The notes beneath the pieces are model-generated. The model was not told the DNA's origin. It saw only the letters and a program-made list of their open reading frames with translations, and did no database searches. A stretch of 64,000 bases of DNA from Alectoria sarmentosa (taxonomy: Eukaryota > Ascomycota > Lecanoromycetes > Lecanorales > Parmeliaceae): the NCBI GenBank assembly GCA_009733775.1, contig WOGZ01000116.1, forward strand, positions 1-64,000, given 5' to 3'. Below are positions 24,318 through 35,409 of this stretch, piece by piece. The position numbers and the translations under genes are program-made. Every line of letters begins with the position of its first letter. Positions within the stretch are counted from its first letter, which is position 1.

Positions 24318-27300
24318 ATGATAGAGAGAGCAGTAGGATGGCTCGACACTGGAGGACGAGCTGTGCTCCGGGGCTCCAAGAAGCAGTTTCGCAGTCGACG
24401 CCACCTGCACTCTGCCTTCTGGTCTCACGGTGCTGGTAATATCGATCTACCGTCTTGGTGGATGCTCTTTCTACAAAATTCTTGTTCGGCCCATGAGCCT
24501 TGCTTGAGCAAAAGAAACGGACTTCCAACGGCAGCATTGGCCAGTGGACTTCAAGAGATCTTCCTAGACTTTCTGTATCCTGTACAAACTTTAGCACTCA
24601 TTAGACGGCTCGAGCGGTCCACAAACGCGCAACATCGTGCGGCTCAGAGTATTAAGCAGTGTTCCCGAAGCTACACTTCAGTCGCTGCAGATTTGATCAA
24701 TGGAGCGAAGGCAGTTGAAACTGCTACTGGGTCCCGTCCCCAGGACGCTTCCACGAGGTCTTCATCAAAGACACCTCAGCCGGGCGATGCAATAAGACAA
24801 GGAATCAACGAGATGCTCGATTCGAAGGATCACACTTGGATCTATGATGAGCTGTGGCAAAGATATCAAGCTCTGCTAGAGATGTCGCAATCGCTGTCGC
24901 CACAAGAGCTCATCAAGATGCTGCGGTGCTTGGGGACGTCAAAGAGAACTATTGATGTCGAACGTGCCGTGGCTCTATTTGATAGCATTCCTGTTCAGCA
25001 GAGACGGGCTATTCATTACAGCTACGCCGTCTCAGCTGCGCTCTCATTGAAGGACCTAGACACAGCAGTCGACATCCATCACGAGGCTTTAGCGAGAATC
25101 AGTGGTTCTATTGGGACTGCAGCGGTCCTTCGTTATACCGTGCAACATGAAAATTGGCAGTTGGCAATAGATACATGGTACGCGTATTGGGTGAATAGAC
25201 TACACTACTACACAAGGCCCGATATTTGGACAGGTGTCAAGGCCATGTCTCTGCCAGACTTGATGGAGAAGGCTATCTCGGCTGCGGACTTCGCAATCCT
25301 AATTGCTGAATCTTCACAACACGAGAACGCAGTGGCTGCTCGCGATTTTGCAATAGAATTAATTAGACAGATTTTTGGCATCCAGAAGACCAACTTCGAT
25401 ACCCGTAACCATTGGCGGCTGGTTCAGAAGGCAAGAACGCTTGGTGCGTCTGATATGACGACGCAAACGATGGCTTTGGAGCAGCTGTTGTCTGTTAACA
25501 GCAGGGAGCATGGGCATCGCGCATTGAACCTCTATCGCACACTTCGAAAGGAGCCGACATTCTTACCTAATATGGACTTGCTCTCATTGGTGACGGGCAG
25601 GCTACTGGCACAAAAGAGTGATCCCGGCATTCTCACAATTGTCGAAGATTGGCGCACTTATCATCAGAAACTACCCGCTGGCATTGCCACCGAGGTGGCG
25701 AGGGTCTTTGCTCAACTCGGACAGCTTGAGCCCCTCCAGAGTCTGTTCCACGATTTCTGTTCTACCCATGGAAGGCCTGGAATTGGTTGGTACCACAGCC
25801 TACTTTTCGTCCACAATAGGCGAGCAGACCCTGAGGGTATCGTGCGCGCCTTCAACGACCTGCAGAAGGATTTTGACTTCAAACCAACCTTGCGAGCTTG
25901 GAATTACGTTATCGGGACATTCTCTCGCATTGGCGATACTGACGGCGTTCTGAGTTGGTTCAATAAACTCCTCGAGTCTGAGCTACGGCCGGATTCACAA
26001 ACCTACTTCTTGCTAATGTCATTGTACGCGAAAAGAGGGGACCGGGAGACCGTCCATTACTTACATCAACAATCAAAGATGGACGGTATCAAAACAAGCA
26101 TGCTGATGATTGATAGCATTGTTTTGGCAAACGTCAACGATGAGAAATTAGCAGAAGCCGAGCAACTTGTTAAAGAGGCACTGCACATGGACTTGGAAGG
26201 ATCTCGGACGTTCATGTGGACCATTCTGCTTAACGCGTATGCTCTTCGTAAAGAGGTGGAAAAGGTGTCGGAGTTGCATAAACAAATGCAAGATTCTGGA
26301 GTAGCATCTGATGGCATGACTTATGCTGCTTTGATGACAAGCCTGACAATTGCTAAGATGCCCCAAGCAGCATACAAGATCTTGGACAAAGTAATGCCGC
26401 GAGCGCAAATCAAAAGAACCTCGCTACATTATGCCATCGTCATGGGGGGATACCTAGCAACCGAGAACTATGGCCAAATATTTGAACTTTACAAGCACAT
26501 GCTGACGCGCAATCTCAGCCCAACAATGAGCACACAGAACATCCTTCTCCGAGCAGCAGCCTCAGTGGACAAGGCGAACCAAGATCCAGACAAAGATCCC
26601 GAGACCCAAACCGAGCTTGTACGTGCACAACAGACTTTTGAGCAGACTATCTCAAATCTGGACCCGATGGAACTCGCAGCTTCCGAACCTCGAAAATTCG
26701 TCGGGCCTAATCCCCTAAATGAGTCCTTCTCCTCCACCTACTTCGAGTATCTCATCTTCCTCTATGGTAAGGACGCTGCTTTCGCTAAGGTGACTGAGCT
26801 CTACGAACACTACGTCTCTACTTCCGCCCGATTCAGTAATCGTGACGTCGAGTCTAGTCCTCCCATACGATTACTAAGCGCTCTCATGGTCGCTCACCTA
26901 CGCGCTGGTGATCATGAAGAAGTTGAACGATGCTGGTACCTCGCGCTCGAGAAGTCCGAGAAGCTCGCTTCTCGCGCCAGGGCTGTCACGTCAGAGCCAG
27001 GCTGGGTGTTACCTTCACGACGCCTCTTGATGAATATACCTCTACGCCATTACATGGACTCCCTAGGTGAAAAAGGCCGCATCGATGATCTGATCATCAC
27101 AATCAACCAGCTACACTCCTCTGGCTTCGGTCTCAACAGTCCTAATTGGAACCACTACATTCAACACCTTGCCCAGTCTTCCGAATCTAGACATCAGCTC
27201 CTCGCCTTCGAGCTCTGCGAGCGTGAACTGATCCCCAGCTGGCCGGGCTGGGATGCCTTTGGCGATCCCACTTACATCACGAACAAGTTTCGCGCAATGA

Positions 27301-27509
27301 CGCGGAATATATTGCATTTGCCGATTCGAAAGATGCCAGCATATCTGACTCTGGTACGTTTGGCAGCCGTGTACCTGCAGGCAAAGCAGGGGATTCGTCT
27401 CACGCCGCCACGGCGCTTTATCAGAATAGCGCCGAAGACGGTGGACGCGCTCAGTAATATGCCCAGGATGGCGGACAAATTTCAGATTACCCTTCTACGA
27501 GGAGGATGA
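24318..27509 (+). CDS. Pentatricopeptide-repeat protein, probably mitochondrial
   Basis: This is a single-exon protein of 1,063 residues. It is built of helix-pair repeats of about 35 residues. The clearest lie between residues 500 and 800, for example RAWNYVIGTFSRIGDTDGV and QTYFLLMSLYAKRGDRETV. PPR proteins bind organellar transcripts and control their stability, processing or translation. The N-terminal ~100 residues are rich in Arg, Ser and Ala and poor in acids (GSKKQFRSRRHLHSAF), fitting a mitochondrial presequence. The C-terminus has a basic RLTPPRRFIRIAPKTV segment. Fungal relatives include the Cya5/Dmr/Ppr translational activators, but I cannot say which transcript it serves. The start is the first in-frame Met. 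Confidence 0.85.
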   Translation: MIERAVGWLDTGGRAVLRGSKKQFRSRRHLHSAFWSHGAGNIDLPSWWMLFLQNSCSAHEPCLSKRNGLPTAALASGLQEIFLDFLYPVQTLALIRRLERSTNAQHRAAQSIKQCSRSYTSVAADLINGAKAVETATGSRPQDASTRSSSKTPQPGDAIRQGINEMLDSKDHTWIYDELWQRYQALLEMSQSLSPQELIKMLRCLGTSKRTIDVERAVALFDSIPVQQRRAIHYSYAVSAALSLKDLDTAVDIHHEALARISGSIGTAAVLRYTVQHENWQLAIDTWYAYWVNRLHYYTRPDIWTGVKAMSLPDLMEKAISAADFAILIAESSQHENAVAARDFAIELIRQIFGIQKTNFDTRNHWRLVQKARTLGASDMTTQTMALEQLLSVNSREHGHRALNLYRTLRKEPTFLPNMDLLSLVTGRLLAQKSDPGILTIVEDWRTYHQKLPAGIATEVARVFAQLGQLEPLQSLFHDFCSTHGRPGIGWYHSLLFVHNRRADPEGIVRAFNDLQKDFDFKPTLRAWNYVIGTFSRIGDTDGVLSWFNKLLESELRPDSQTYFLLMSLYAKRGDRETVHYLHQQSKMDGIKTSMLMIDSIVLANVNDEKLAEAEQLVKEALHMDLEGSRTFMWTILLNAYALRKEVEKVSELHKQMQDSGVASDGMTYAALMTSLTIAKMPQAAYKILDKVMPRAQIKRTSLHYAIVMGGYLATENYGQIFELYKHMLTRNLSPTMSTQNILLRAAASVDKANQDPDKDPETQTELVRAQQTFEQTISNLDPMELAASEPRKFVGPNPLNESFSSTYFEYLIFLYGKDAAFAKVTELYEHYVSTSARFSNRDVESSPPIRLLSALMVAHLRAGDHEEVERCWYLALEKSEKLASRARAVTSEPGWVLPSRRLLMNIPLRHYMDSLGEKGRIDDLIITINQLHSSGFGLNSPNWNHYIQHLAQSSESRHQLLAFELCERELIPSWPGWDAFGDPTYITNKFRAMTRNILHLPIRKMPAYLTLVRLAAVYLQAKQGIRLTPPRRFIRIAPKTVDALSNMPRMADKFQITLLRGG

Positions 27510-27839
27510 TGGTGCATGGCTAGGAATAGCTGGGGGTCAAGAGGTTCGACATGTAAATATTTGGCGTACATAATGTCCATGTTTAGGTCCCATACTTATA
27601 CAGCTAACGAAAGCGTTCTCGGCCAAGTCGAAATGTACAAAAAGCTCTCTTAATACCATCTTTCAATACCAATTACCAATTATGGAGAGGGGGTCGATCT
27701 CCAAACCTTTTACGACTTGACGTTGGATGTGGTGCGTTCATTTTCATCATATTTGATAGACTAAAGGACATTTCGAGAAGATTTCCCAGGCACTTAAACA
27801 TGGATGTCATGTTCAGAATAGCTGCTATATTCAGGGGTA
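27510..27839. other. Convergent 3' region
   Basis: This 330-bp gap lies between the 3' ends of the PPR gene and the gamma-tubulin complex gene. Nothing recognisable was seen apart from AT-rich stretches that could hold poly-A signals. Confidence 0.4.
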
Positions 27840-30506
27840 TCATCTTACATAAAATCCGCTCATCTCAAAGTCCAGAAGAAGCTGGCGAATGGTATTTCCT
27901 CCCTCTTCGCTCAACTCACCTGCGTCGTAATCTTTAGTACCACCCTCGCCTCGCCTCTCGCTCAAGCCTCTGCAAACGCTGATGAAGACCCTGACTTTTT
28001 GTTTGAATTTCTTATAGGTCTCCTTCAAATCTACTTTGAAAGCCGAGTAGCCCATGTCTTGGGAAGCTTTGGTCCTTGTGTGCCGTGCAAATACCAATAT
28101 CAGGGTGAAAATCTCCTCGAGCAACATCATGACCTGCGCCTGTCTTTTTCTTAGGATCAAGGTAAACATCAGCCTGTCCAGCATATTTTCGTGAAAGTCG
28201 CGTAGCTTGTATAGACTGTCGCCATCGCTTGTACCATTGCGGTCCAAGGCTTTGTCAACGTCCTCGAGTCTACATTGGAGAATATTCCAATTCGCTCGGA
28301 CGCCGTCGGAAAAATAACGACAGATTGCGGAGACGAAATGGTGGCTTTCGATTCGGAATGATTGAGCAATGGGGTCTGCTGCTTGTCGAATTGCAAAGCG
28401 CGCCCTTGTGTCTCGAAAGAGCTGGTTGGCGACGAACAGCATTCGTACACCTCTTAGCAGGAGTTTGAAGACAGCGTCATACTTTGCAAGGGAAGCCTGG
28501 GTAATCACCGCGTCTAAAGGTGACGGAGGCCTGTACTGAAGCCTCAAAAAGTCCAGAGCTTCAATAGAATCAGGGTCCATACAACGCTGCAGCTCGTGTT
28601 CAGGCATGTCTCTAATGGCAAAGCTCAGACCTCCGGGTAGTTCTTCCCGAAACATTGAAGGCCCTTCGACTCCTCGCCCGGATTCGTAGTAGCTTTCTGT
28701 CAAAATACCCATCAACGCCAGTCGCAACTCAGAGCTCGCTGGTGGCCAAGTACTCCGAGAGCCTAATTTCAAGCCCGAAATGCCAGCGTGGGAGCGACCT
28801 TTCCGGCCTTCAGTGGAGTCGAATTCAGGATCAAAGAGAGCGTGCGAAAGGCGAGAAGCGAATACACCGTCGCCAAAAAGGCTGTAGCGGTGAAGGAGAG
28901 AAAAGTGAGACCGTATATCATGCTCTTTGAAAAGAAGGCGTAAGCACGCACGGTTGATGAGAACGGCCTGACTTGTGATTACAGGATTAAAAGATAGGAC
29001 GGGAAGCAGAGACAATGGAGGCGCAAATATTTCTTCCTCCGGCAAATTGTTGTAGACACACTTGGACTGAGAAATGTTGCCGCTCTCCGCCTTTAAGTCA
29101 GGCAATGATTTCTCGAAGTTTGCAATAGACGCGTAGATGTAGGCTTTCGCCGTCTCTTCTGAAAGCCCTATCGTCGCTATCTCAGCTTGCATGACGACTC
29201 CTTTTTGTAAACACGTGTCTTCTGAATTGCCACCATGGAGGTTGAAATCTGTGATGGCTTTTTGAAGGTTTGACTCATACTCCTGTGCTTGCAATTGAAT
29301 TCTTTCCATGTCCCGCCAAGAGAAGTGCCAATCCAGGCCAGGAGCCCCCACAGTACCAGCCTGCGTCGGCCTCGAAAGAGGATGTTCAGGTCGATGACTT
29401 TCGAGTAGTCGCAGGCTCTTTCCAGTTTCGAAGATCATAAAAGAATCCTCTTCCGAGATGAAGTTTGGCATTGACAGATGCTCGAAATCGTATTCAAGCT
29501 TCTTCGTCTCTTTGCCGTCATCGAGCCTTTGCGTTTCCTCTCTTACAAGGACAAGATTCTGGCCACGACTGTGAAACCCCGCAACGGGTCTCTCTTTGAG
29601 ACCCACCCACTTGCTGACAGCCTCTAGCCAGGGCTTGGATACGCTTGCAAGAATCTGGAACAACGCCGGCCGAAACCACTCAGCCGAGGGTTCAGAACCT
29701 TCCACGTATTCGTAGAGCCAAGATAAGATCTCTTCATCACTCCGGGCTGCAGCTACCTTGGTGACTATGTCGCTTAGATAAGACAATACTAAGCCAGGCC
29801 TTTCAAACCGCGATTGAAGTTGGAGTAAACTACGCGCTGACGTCGATGAATCTCCGATTTGAGCATGTAGTGTTGCAATGATGGCAGAGATGCTACCTGC
29901 CAGAGCTACAGATGTTGAGAACGACTCGCTCGAGGTTCGTGTCTTGTCAACGAAAGAATGCAAGCGTTTTGTTTTATTGCCATAGTCGACGAATGTAGCG
30001 CTGAGACTTTGGAATGTCTCATAACTATATCCTGATATGCGCGCATTTCGAATAAGGGGATGAAAGGACCGTTCATCTTCTTCATAGCGATATAGTACGG
30101 ATTCTACACCCAGTCCAAGCTGGAGAAGGCTTGATACCAGAGCGACGGATTTGATAACACAGCCGGAAATCTCCCCGTCCTGGGCGTCAAGGATGGCGTC
30201 AAAAACCTGAGGTCCACCTTCGCTAACATATGTAGTCCGGGGTTCCTGGGAGTTCTTATCATAAAAAGTTTCCCAGCTTTTTAGTTGAGGGGCTTTTCTC
30301 TCTTCCACATCAGATGGAAACGTCCAGACTTCAAGTGTTTCGAGTGTCTGAACAGAATCTGCGGAGGACAGCACCGAAGAAGCATCTAGTGCGCCTAAAT
30401 CTTCTATGGGGCCATAGGCAAAGGTCGAGAGCTCCGGCAACCTGAGATCCAGGTCTTTAGATATTCCAAACAGTTCATGGCCTTCATCTTGTGGATCTGT
30501 CATCAA
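27840..30506 (-). CDS. Gamma-tubulin complex component (GCP5/GCP6-like, Spc97/Spc98 family)
   Basis: This is a single-exon protein of 888 residues. The Spc97/Spc98 family forms the gamma-tubulin ring complex that nucleates microtubules at the spindle pole body. Family features are the N-terminal domain with SVALVSSLLQLGLG and a WLYEYVEGS segment. The C-terminal domain has ACLRLLFKEHDIRSHFSLLHRYSLFGDG, followed by LDFLRLQYRPPSPLDAVIT and LAKYDAVFKLLLRGVR, close to the family's YN.IF.FLL.LKR motif. The PPSPLD segment and divergent N-terminus favour the GCP6/Alp16 or GCP5 side rather than GCP2 or GCP3. I cannot settle which. The start MMTDPQDEGHELFG is the first Met of the frame. Confidence 0.88.
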   Translation of the reverse strand: MMTDPQDEGHELFGISKDLDLRLPELSTFAYGPIEDLGALDASSVLSSADSVQTLETLEVWTFPSDVEERKAPQLKSWETFYDKNSQEPRTTYVSEGGPQVFDAILDAQDGEISGCVIKSVALVSSLLQLGLGVESVLYRYEEDERSFHPLIRNARISGYSYETFQSLSATFVDYGNKTKRLHSFVDKTRTSSESFSTSVALAGSISAIIATLHAQIGDSSTSARSLLQLQSRFERPGLVLSYLSDIVTKVAAARSDEEILSWLYEYVEGSEPSAEWFRPALFQILASVSKPWLEAVSKWVGLKERPVAGFHSRGQNLVLVREETQRLDDGKETKKLEYDFEHLSMPNFISEEDSFMIFETGKSLRLLESHRPEHPLSRPTQAGTVGAPGLDWHFSWRDMERIQLQAQEYESNLQKAITDFNLHGGNSEDTCLQKGVVMQAEIATIGLSEETAKAYIYASIANFEKSLPDLKAESGNISQSKCVYNNLPEEEIFAPPLSLLPVLSFNPVITSQAVLINRACLRLLFKEHDIRSHFSLLHRYSLFGDGVFASRLSHALFDPEFDSTEGRKGRSHAGISGLKLGSRSTWPPASSELRLALMGILTESYYESGRGVEGPSMFREELPGGLSFAIRDMPEHELQRCMDPDSIEALDFLRLQYRPPSPLDAVITQASLAKYDAVFKLLLRGVRMLFVANQLFRDTRARFAIRQAADPIAQSFRIESHHFVSAICRYFSDGVRANWNILQCRLEDVDKALDRNGTSDGDSLYKLRDFHENMLDRLMFTLILRKRQAQVMMLLEEIFTLILVFARHTRTKASQDMGYSAFKVDLKETYKKFKQKVRVFISVCRGLSERRGEGGTKDYDAGELSEEGGNTIRQLLLDFEMSGFYVR

Positions 30507-30999
30507 ACATCAACATCCAGTCCCATCTCGAAAAATCTCGGGTGACAAAGATGTACTCAGGGGTTCGAATCCGAATACAGTGGAATCTGTTGTACGAGTA
30601 TGCTTGTCAGAATAAGTGAGGGATGATGCTTTCCAAAGGTCTGGGATCGCGAACGCGTTTCCGTCAACGATATTTTCATCCATGAAGCTCTTCGTATATA
30701 TTCTTTCCACATGACAAAACACTGTGAAAACAACAGACCAAGACGTGACTTCGCAGGATCGGATGACGCGACACAAGTCGCCAAGGCGCTAGTCGTGCCT
30801 TACCAGGTTTCAGGCACTAGTACCGAGGGTGCCGCTCGATCGACGCCAAAATTGTGACTTGCTCAACACATTGTATATTGTCTACAGTACCAATACCATG
30901 CTCCACCCGCTGTGGAATTCCTATTGAATTAATGTGTGCCTGGGATGTTTCTTGCTCTCGCAATGAGAAGCCTTCCAATTGCACAATAAACTCCCCGCA
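30507..30999. promoter_or_regulatory. Divergent promoter, GCP-like gene and EAF7
   Basis: This 493-bp gap lies between divergent genes and should contain both promoters. A GGTTCGAATCC string near 30560 looks like a tRNA T-arm, but no cloverleaf surrounds it. No other motif stands out. Confidence 0.45.
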
Positions 31000-32034
31000 A
31001 TGCCTCCTAAAAAAAAGGCCCGTCAGCCGTCCAGGGCTGCATCCACGACCGCTGGCGACGCAGTCGAACAGGCAGAAGAGGAGACGCCAACCTCAACGAA
31101 GGCGGACTTGTGCATAGAGAGCGTGGTATCAGATGCATGGACTGACGAACAAGAGACATCGCTCTTTAAAAGCATGATTAGATGGAAGCCTGTAGGTTCG
31201 TATGCAGAGTACATGAGAGCGCCTCATCTACATGGCGGGATGCACTGACAGCCATTGTCAGGCATGCACAAGCACTTCCGGATGATATCTATCTCGGAGA
31301 ATCTGAGGAACCATGGCTACTTCTCTCCTCAGAATGCTCATACACGAATACGAGGAATATGGGAGAAATTGGGCAGTCTGTACAATCTCGAGACCCTCGA
31401 TGCAAGAGTCAGCCTTTCAGAGATCGGCCTGAGGGAAGCTTAGACTTATAGCTTCCAGGAAGATTCTTTCGGCGAACCAATCCAAATGGACGGCGATAAC
31501 GCTAAGCAGCCCTTTTGTCCATTCGCATTACCTGAAGATGAATACTGGGACATGATGTTTGCAAAGAGATTAGCACCTGGAGGAACTTCATCACCGCCAG
31601 TACTAGCCCATCAGCTCTCTGGCATATCCCTTGAGGGCGGAAGAACGGCCAGAGGATATAGTACCGTGGACGATACAGACGGTAAGCGTGCTCACTAATT
31701 TGCGTGGAAGTGCGGAGGCTGAGCAAGTCTTCCAGATCCACGTTCTTCGCCTGCATCAATCAGCGGGCAAAAGTTGGGCCGCAGCACTCGTACGTCGAAG
31801 GGCACTCGAACGTCGCTGCTAGCAGAAGTCTCGACGGTTGGAGAAAGACAGGGGAGTAAAGGGTCGGTGGATCAAGGTACTGACGACGGTCAGAAGGAAG
31901 ATGAAGAGGGTGGCGAGGCTATGGACGAATACGAAGACGATAGCAAAGCTGCCACGCCAAAAGATACTAGCAAACCACCGAAAGGAATTATGGCGAAGAC
32001 CAATGCGTCGCGGAGAAGTGGACGGAAAAGGTAG
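31000..32034 (+). CDS. NuA4 histone acetyltransferase subunit EAF7 (CT20 family)
   Basis: EAF7 is a non-catalytic subunit of the NuA4 histone H4/H2A acetyltransferase, homologous to human MRGBP. Exons 31000-31195, 31262-31407, 31459-31681 and 31736-32034 give 287 residues. The N-terminus is basic (MPPKKKARQ). The family core runs WTDEQETSLFKSMIRWKPVG, joined across the first intron to MHKHFRM, then GIWEKLGSLYNLETLD and FALPEDEYWDMMFAKRL. The C-terminal half is low-complexity, acidic and then Lys/Arg-rich, ending SRRSGRKR. The second donor is a weak GTCAGC, but the splice restores the conserved frame exactly. A GT at the stop could allow a fifth exon, extending the protein past 32089. The basic ending seen here seems natural, so I kept the shorter form. 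Confidence 0.88.
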
Positions 32035-32412
32035 GGCTCGGAATTGCGGAATGCTGAATCAAATGGGGCAATGGGTATAGGCAAGAACTCGGCATCAAGC
32101 ATGACATTGAGGCATTAGAAGCCAAAGCTTCATGGAATTGGGTACTAAGTGAAGTGGTCATATCCAAAAGATTAATCCTCGTTATTGGAAGGAGGTTTGA
32201 TTGAGCGCTAGAGACTGTTTTGCCTCGGCCCTCGGCTACAAGTAGCGCTCAAAGAGGATCGCAACCGCATGCTCCGCGCTCAAGAAACAGACCGTAATTT
32301 TGAACGCCCTTATAAGAAGACTTACTAAAGCAACTTTCTTCCGCCCTTGTTTTGTTTCTACTGATCAGGAGCTCCTTTCCAAGTGAACTTCCCTTTGCTG
32401 ACTCGCCCCGGG
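32035..32412. other. Intergenic region, promoter of carnitine acetyltransferase
   Basis: This 378-bp region lies between EAF7 and the carnitine acetyltransferase gene. Part of it could be a last EAF7 exon (see that entry). Otherwise no gene or repeat is visible. Confidence 0.4.
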
Positions 32413-34497
32413 ATGTTGCAAGCATTGGCAAGAAGCAGCTCAGCATTCCGGAATAGCTCGACGAGGGTCCTCCCTGCAAAGGTAGCTTTGAAAAGGGCTG
32501 AGACGAACAATTTCAGAGAAGGCTGACGGGTTGCTCAGGTTTTTACCATGGCGCCAGCCAATTCGAGGCGGAGCTTGTCTGCGCTACCCGAAGGTTTGAG
32601 GTCTTTCCTCTCGTCCGGGCCCTTTCCATCGTCTCATTGCTAATTCTTTGCGCGTAAGGGTACCAAGAAGACAGTTCGAAAGGCGCCATGCTACGATTTG
32701 AAGATTCCCTCCCAAGATTACCGGTCCCTACTCTCGAAGAGACCTCAAAGCGTTACCTGAAATCCGTACGACCACTCTTGAACAAAGCCGAGTTTGCAGC
32801 AACGAAGGAAACCGTCGACGAATTTGTAAAACCTGGAAGCATTGGACAGGTTTTACAGAAGAGGCTACAGGCCCGTCGAGAAGATCCCAAAACCCGGAAT
32901 TGGATCTACGAATGGTGGAACGAAGCAGCATACCTTAGCTATAGAGACCCGGTCGTGCCGTACGTGAGCTACTTTTATTCACATCGGGATGACAGGAGGC
33001 GACGGAACCCAGCCAAAAGGGCGGCAGCGTTGACTACAGCTGTCCTCGAGTTCAAAAAGCAGGTGGACAGTGGGAATCTGGAACCAGAGTACATGAAAAG
33101 GCTTCCCATCAGCATGGAATCATATCAGTGGATGTTCAATGCATGCCGCATCCCTGGGAAATCAGTCGACCATCCAGTCAAATATTCCCATGAAGACCAC
33201 AAATACATTATCGTGGTCCGAAAGAACCAGTTCTTCAAAGTCATGTACGAGGTCAGTGGCCAACAGCTCAACGCCGCAGAGTTGGAGAAGCAGTTCAATC
33301 GAATTTACAAGATGGCCCAAAAGACTCCGGCAGTCGGTGCATTGACTACTCAAAATCGTGATATTTGGTACTCCGCTCGCGAGACACTTCTCTCCGCACA
33401 TCCAGCCAACGCCGCTGCGTTGGAGGCAATCCAGGCTTCAGGGTTCCTGGTTTGCCTAGATGATGCCTCACCAGTAACATTAGAAGAGCGTGCCCATCAA
33501 TATTGGCACGGTGATGGCGCGAATAGATGGTTTGATAAACCCCTGGAATTTGTTGTCAATGAGAATGGCACTTCTGGCTTCATGGGCGAGCACAGCATGA
33601 TGGACGGCACACCAACTCATCGTCTGAATGACTACATAAACATGATGATCTTTGCCAACAAAATCGACCTCTCCGACTCCAACGTTCGCTCCGACCTCGC
33701 TGAGCCTTTGGCCGTCAAATTTCATATCAATGAAGCTGTACACAAAGAGATCCACCGGGCGATCTCCGATCATGAGAACCTAATCGCACAGCATGAGCTG
33801 AGGGTGCAAGCCTATCAAGGCTACGGCAAAGGTCTTATCAAGAAGTTCAAGTGCTCACCAGATGCCTACATCCAGATGATCATCCAGCTCGCTTACCACA
33901 AAATGTACGGCACCTGTCGTCCCACCTACGAATCAGCTGCTACTCGACGCTTCCAACAAGGGCGCACCGAGACTTGCCGTAGCGTCAGTGATGAGAGCGT
34001 GGCATTCTGCGCTGCCATGGCGGACCCAGAGGTTTCTCCACAGGACTGCGTCCAGGCTTTCCGAGCCGCCGTTGACGCCCACGTCAAGTACATCACTGAT
34101 GCACTCGACGGAAAGGGCGTTGACAGACATCTGTTCGGGCTGAAAAAGTGCCTGAAGGAGGGAGAGAAATTGCCAGAGATTTTCCAAGATCGAGCATATG
34201 GTTACAGCGGAACGTGGTATTTAAGCACGAGTCAGTTGAGTAGTGAGTATTTCAACGGGTATGGGTGGAGTCAGGTTATAGACGACGGCTTTGGCATTGC
34301 GTATATGATCAACGAGAACAGGTATGTATGGTCCGACTGGATTTATGAAATCATGACTCATGTGCCACAGCATTCAATTCAACATTGTGAGCAAGGGCCT
34401 CGGCAGTGAGCGCATGAGCTTCTGGCTCAACGAGGCAGCAGGCGATATGAGAGACCTGCTTCTGCCAACGATAGAAGGCCCGAAAGCAAAGCTATAG
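32413..34497 (+). CDS. Carnitine O-acetyltransferase, mitochondrial/peroxisomal
   Basis: This enzyme transfers acetyl groups between CoA and carnitine so acetyl units can cross organelle membranes. It has 637 residues in exons 32413-32481, 32539-32593, 32659-34321 and 34371-34497. The first exon encodes an arginine/serine-rich, acid-free presequence (MLQALARSSSAFRNSSTRV) typical of mitochondrial import. A second in-frame Met at 32548 (MAPANSRRS) could start a shorter form. The body has the family opening LPRLPVPTLEETSKRYL, the catalytic histidine in GEHSMMDGTP, and a YGTCRPTYES CoA/carnitine-site segment. The C-terminus ends Ala-Lys-Leu, a peroxisomal PTS1 signal. Dual targeting of one gene product matches yeast CAT2. 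The introns lie near the N-terminus and close to the 3' end. Confidence 0.95.
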
Positions 34498-35409
34498 ATT
34501 TGTAGAGAGCAGCAAGCTGTTGATTCGTGTGGCACTTTTCGTGTACCTTATGGATAGTGCATGTACTCGTACTAATACAGCATGATCTACAAGTATGGTA
34601 ACGCTTTCAGATATTCTAGGGGGTGGGTCTTAACATATTTTAGTGTAGCAATACTCCAAGTCACTCGTAAGTATTAGGTAAAGTATGGACTCATTCATCA
34701 CAGACGAGTTTCCTTTATGAAATCAATTCCGAGTCCACGACGTAAGATACTTTACTGATTACCTACGTCTCATATAAGGTAAGGTACCTTATGTAAAGGT
34801 ATTTTGATGGTACTAGAGTAGGTGTAGCAATAGTAAGATACGTGACTTTGGTGACCCTGGTGACCCCGCTTCGGGCGGGCGTTCCTGTCCTGTCCTTGAT
34901 TTGGCCCCTGTGAATCACATCACAGCCCCCTCCTGGTGCCCCCTCAATAGTTGGCCGATAAGGTCCGAGTCTGTCTCGTCATACTTTTAAATTACTTAAG
35001 CCTACCTTACCTTACCGTACAACATGGAATGGAAGTCATGCCTCCAGATTCCCATCCAGCTCCAGGCTTCATTACCAAACATCCTCACCCGTTCAATTCC
35101 CTCCAGCTGGGAAACGGGAAAAGCATGTCGAGTGGATTGGGACCGCTTTGTCTGCACTGCACCTAGGCCACAAGGGCATACCTTACATACTTACCCTTCA
35201 TATTCCTCCATGGAAAACTGGAAACTTGAAACTTGAGACTGGAAACTAATTCTTGTTCCACCTTTGCACAACTGTCGAAAGAAACGCTGTGTGTGCGAAA
35301 ATAATCCCGCATTCCCCCCCCAAACCATAATCCTCTTTTCAACCACTCAGACTCTACGAGTACATCCCATGTGGTCGGACCATGAAAACTGCCAAGCGCC
35401 GACGCCAGA
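34498..35409. promoter_or_regulatory. Intergenic region with TAAGGTA-type motifs and a palindrome
   Basis: This 0.9-kb region lies upstream of the Atos-type gene. It is unusually rich in GTAAAG/TAAGGTA/TACCTTA phrases at 34670-34810 and 34995-35020, including the perfect 12-bp palindrome TAAGGTACCTTA at 34780-34791. Such strings recur in other gaps of this window. They may be promoter elements. No gene is supported; ORFs near 34951-35236 are short and overlap in two frames. Confidence 0.45.

Noticed and set aside
30540..30580. tRNA gene suggested by GGTTCGAATCC
   Set aside because: No matching acceptor, D or anticodon arms are present around it.
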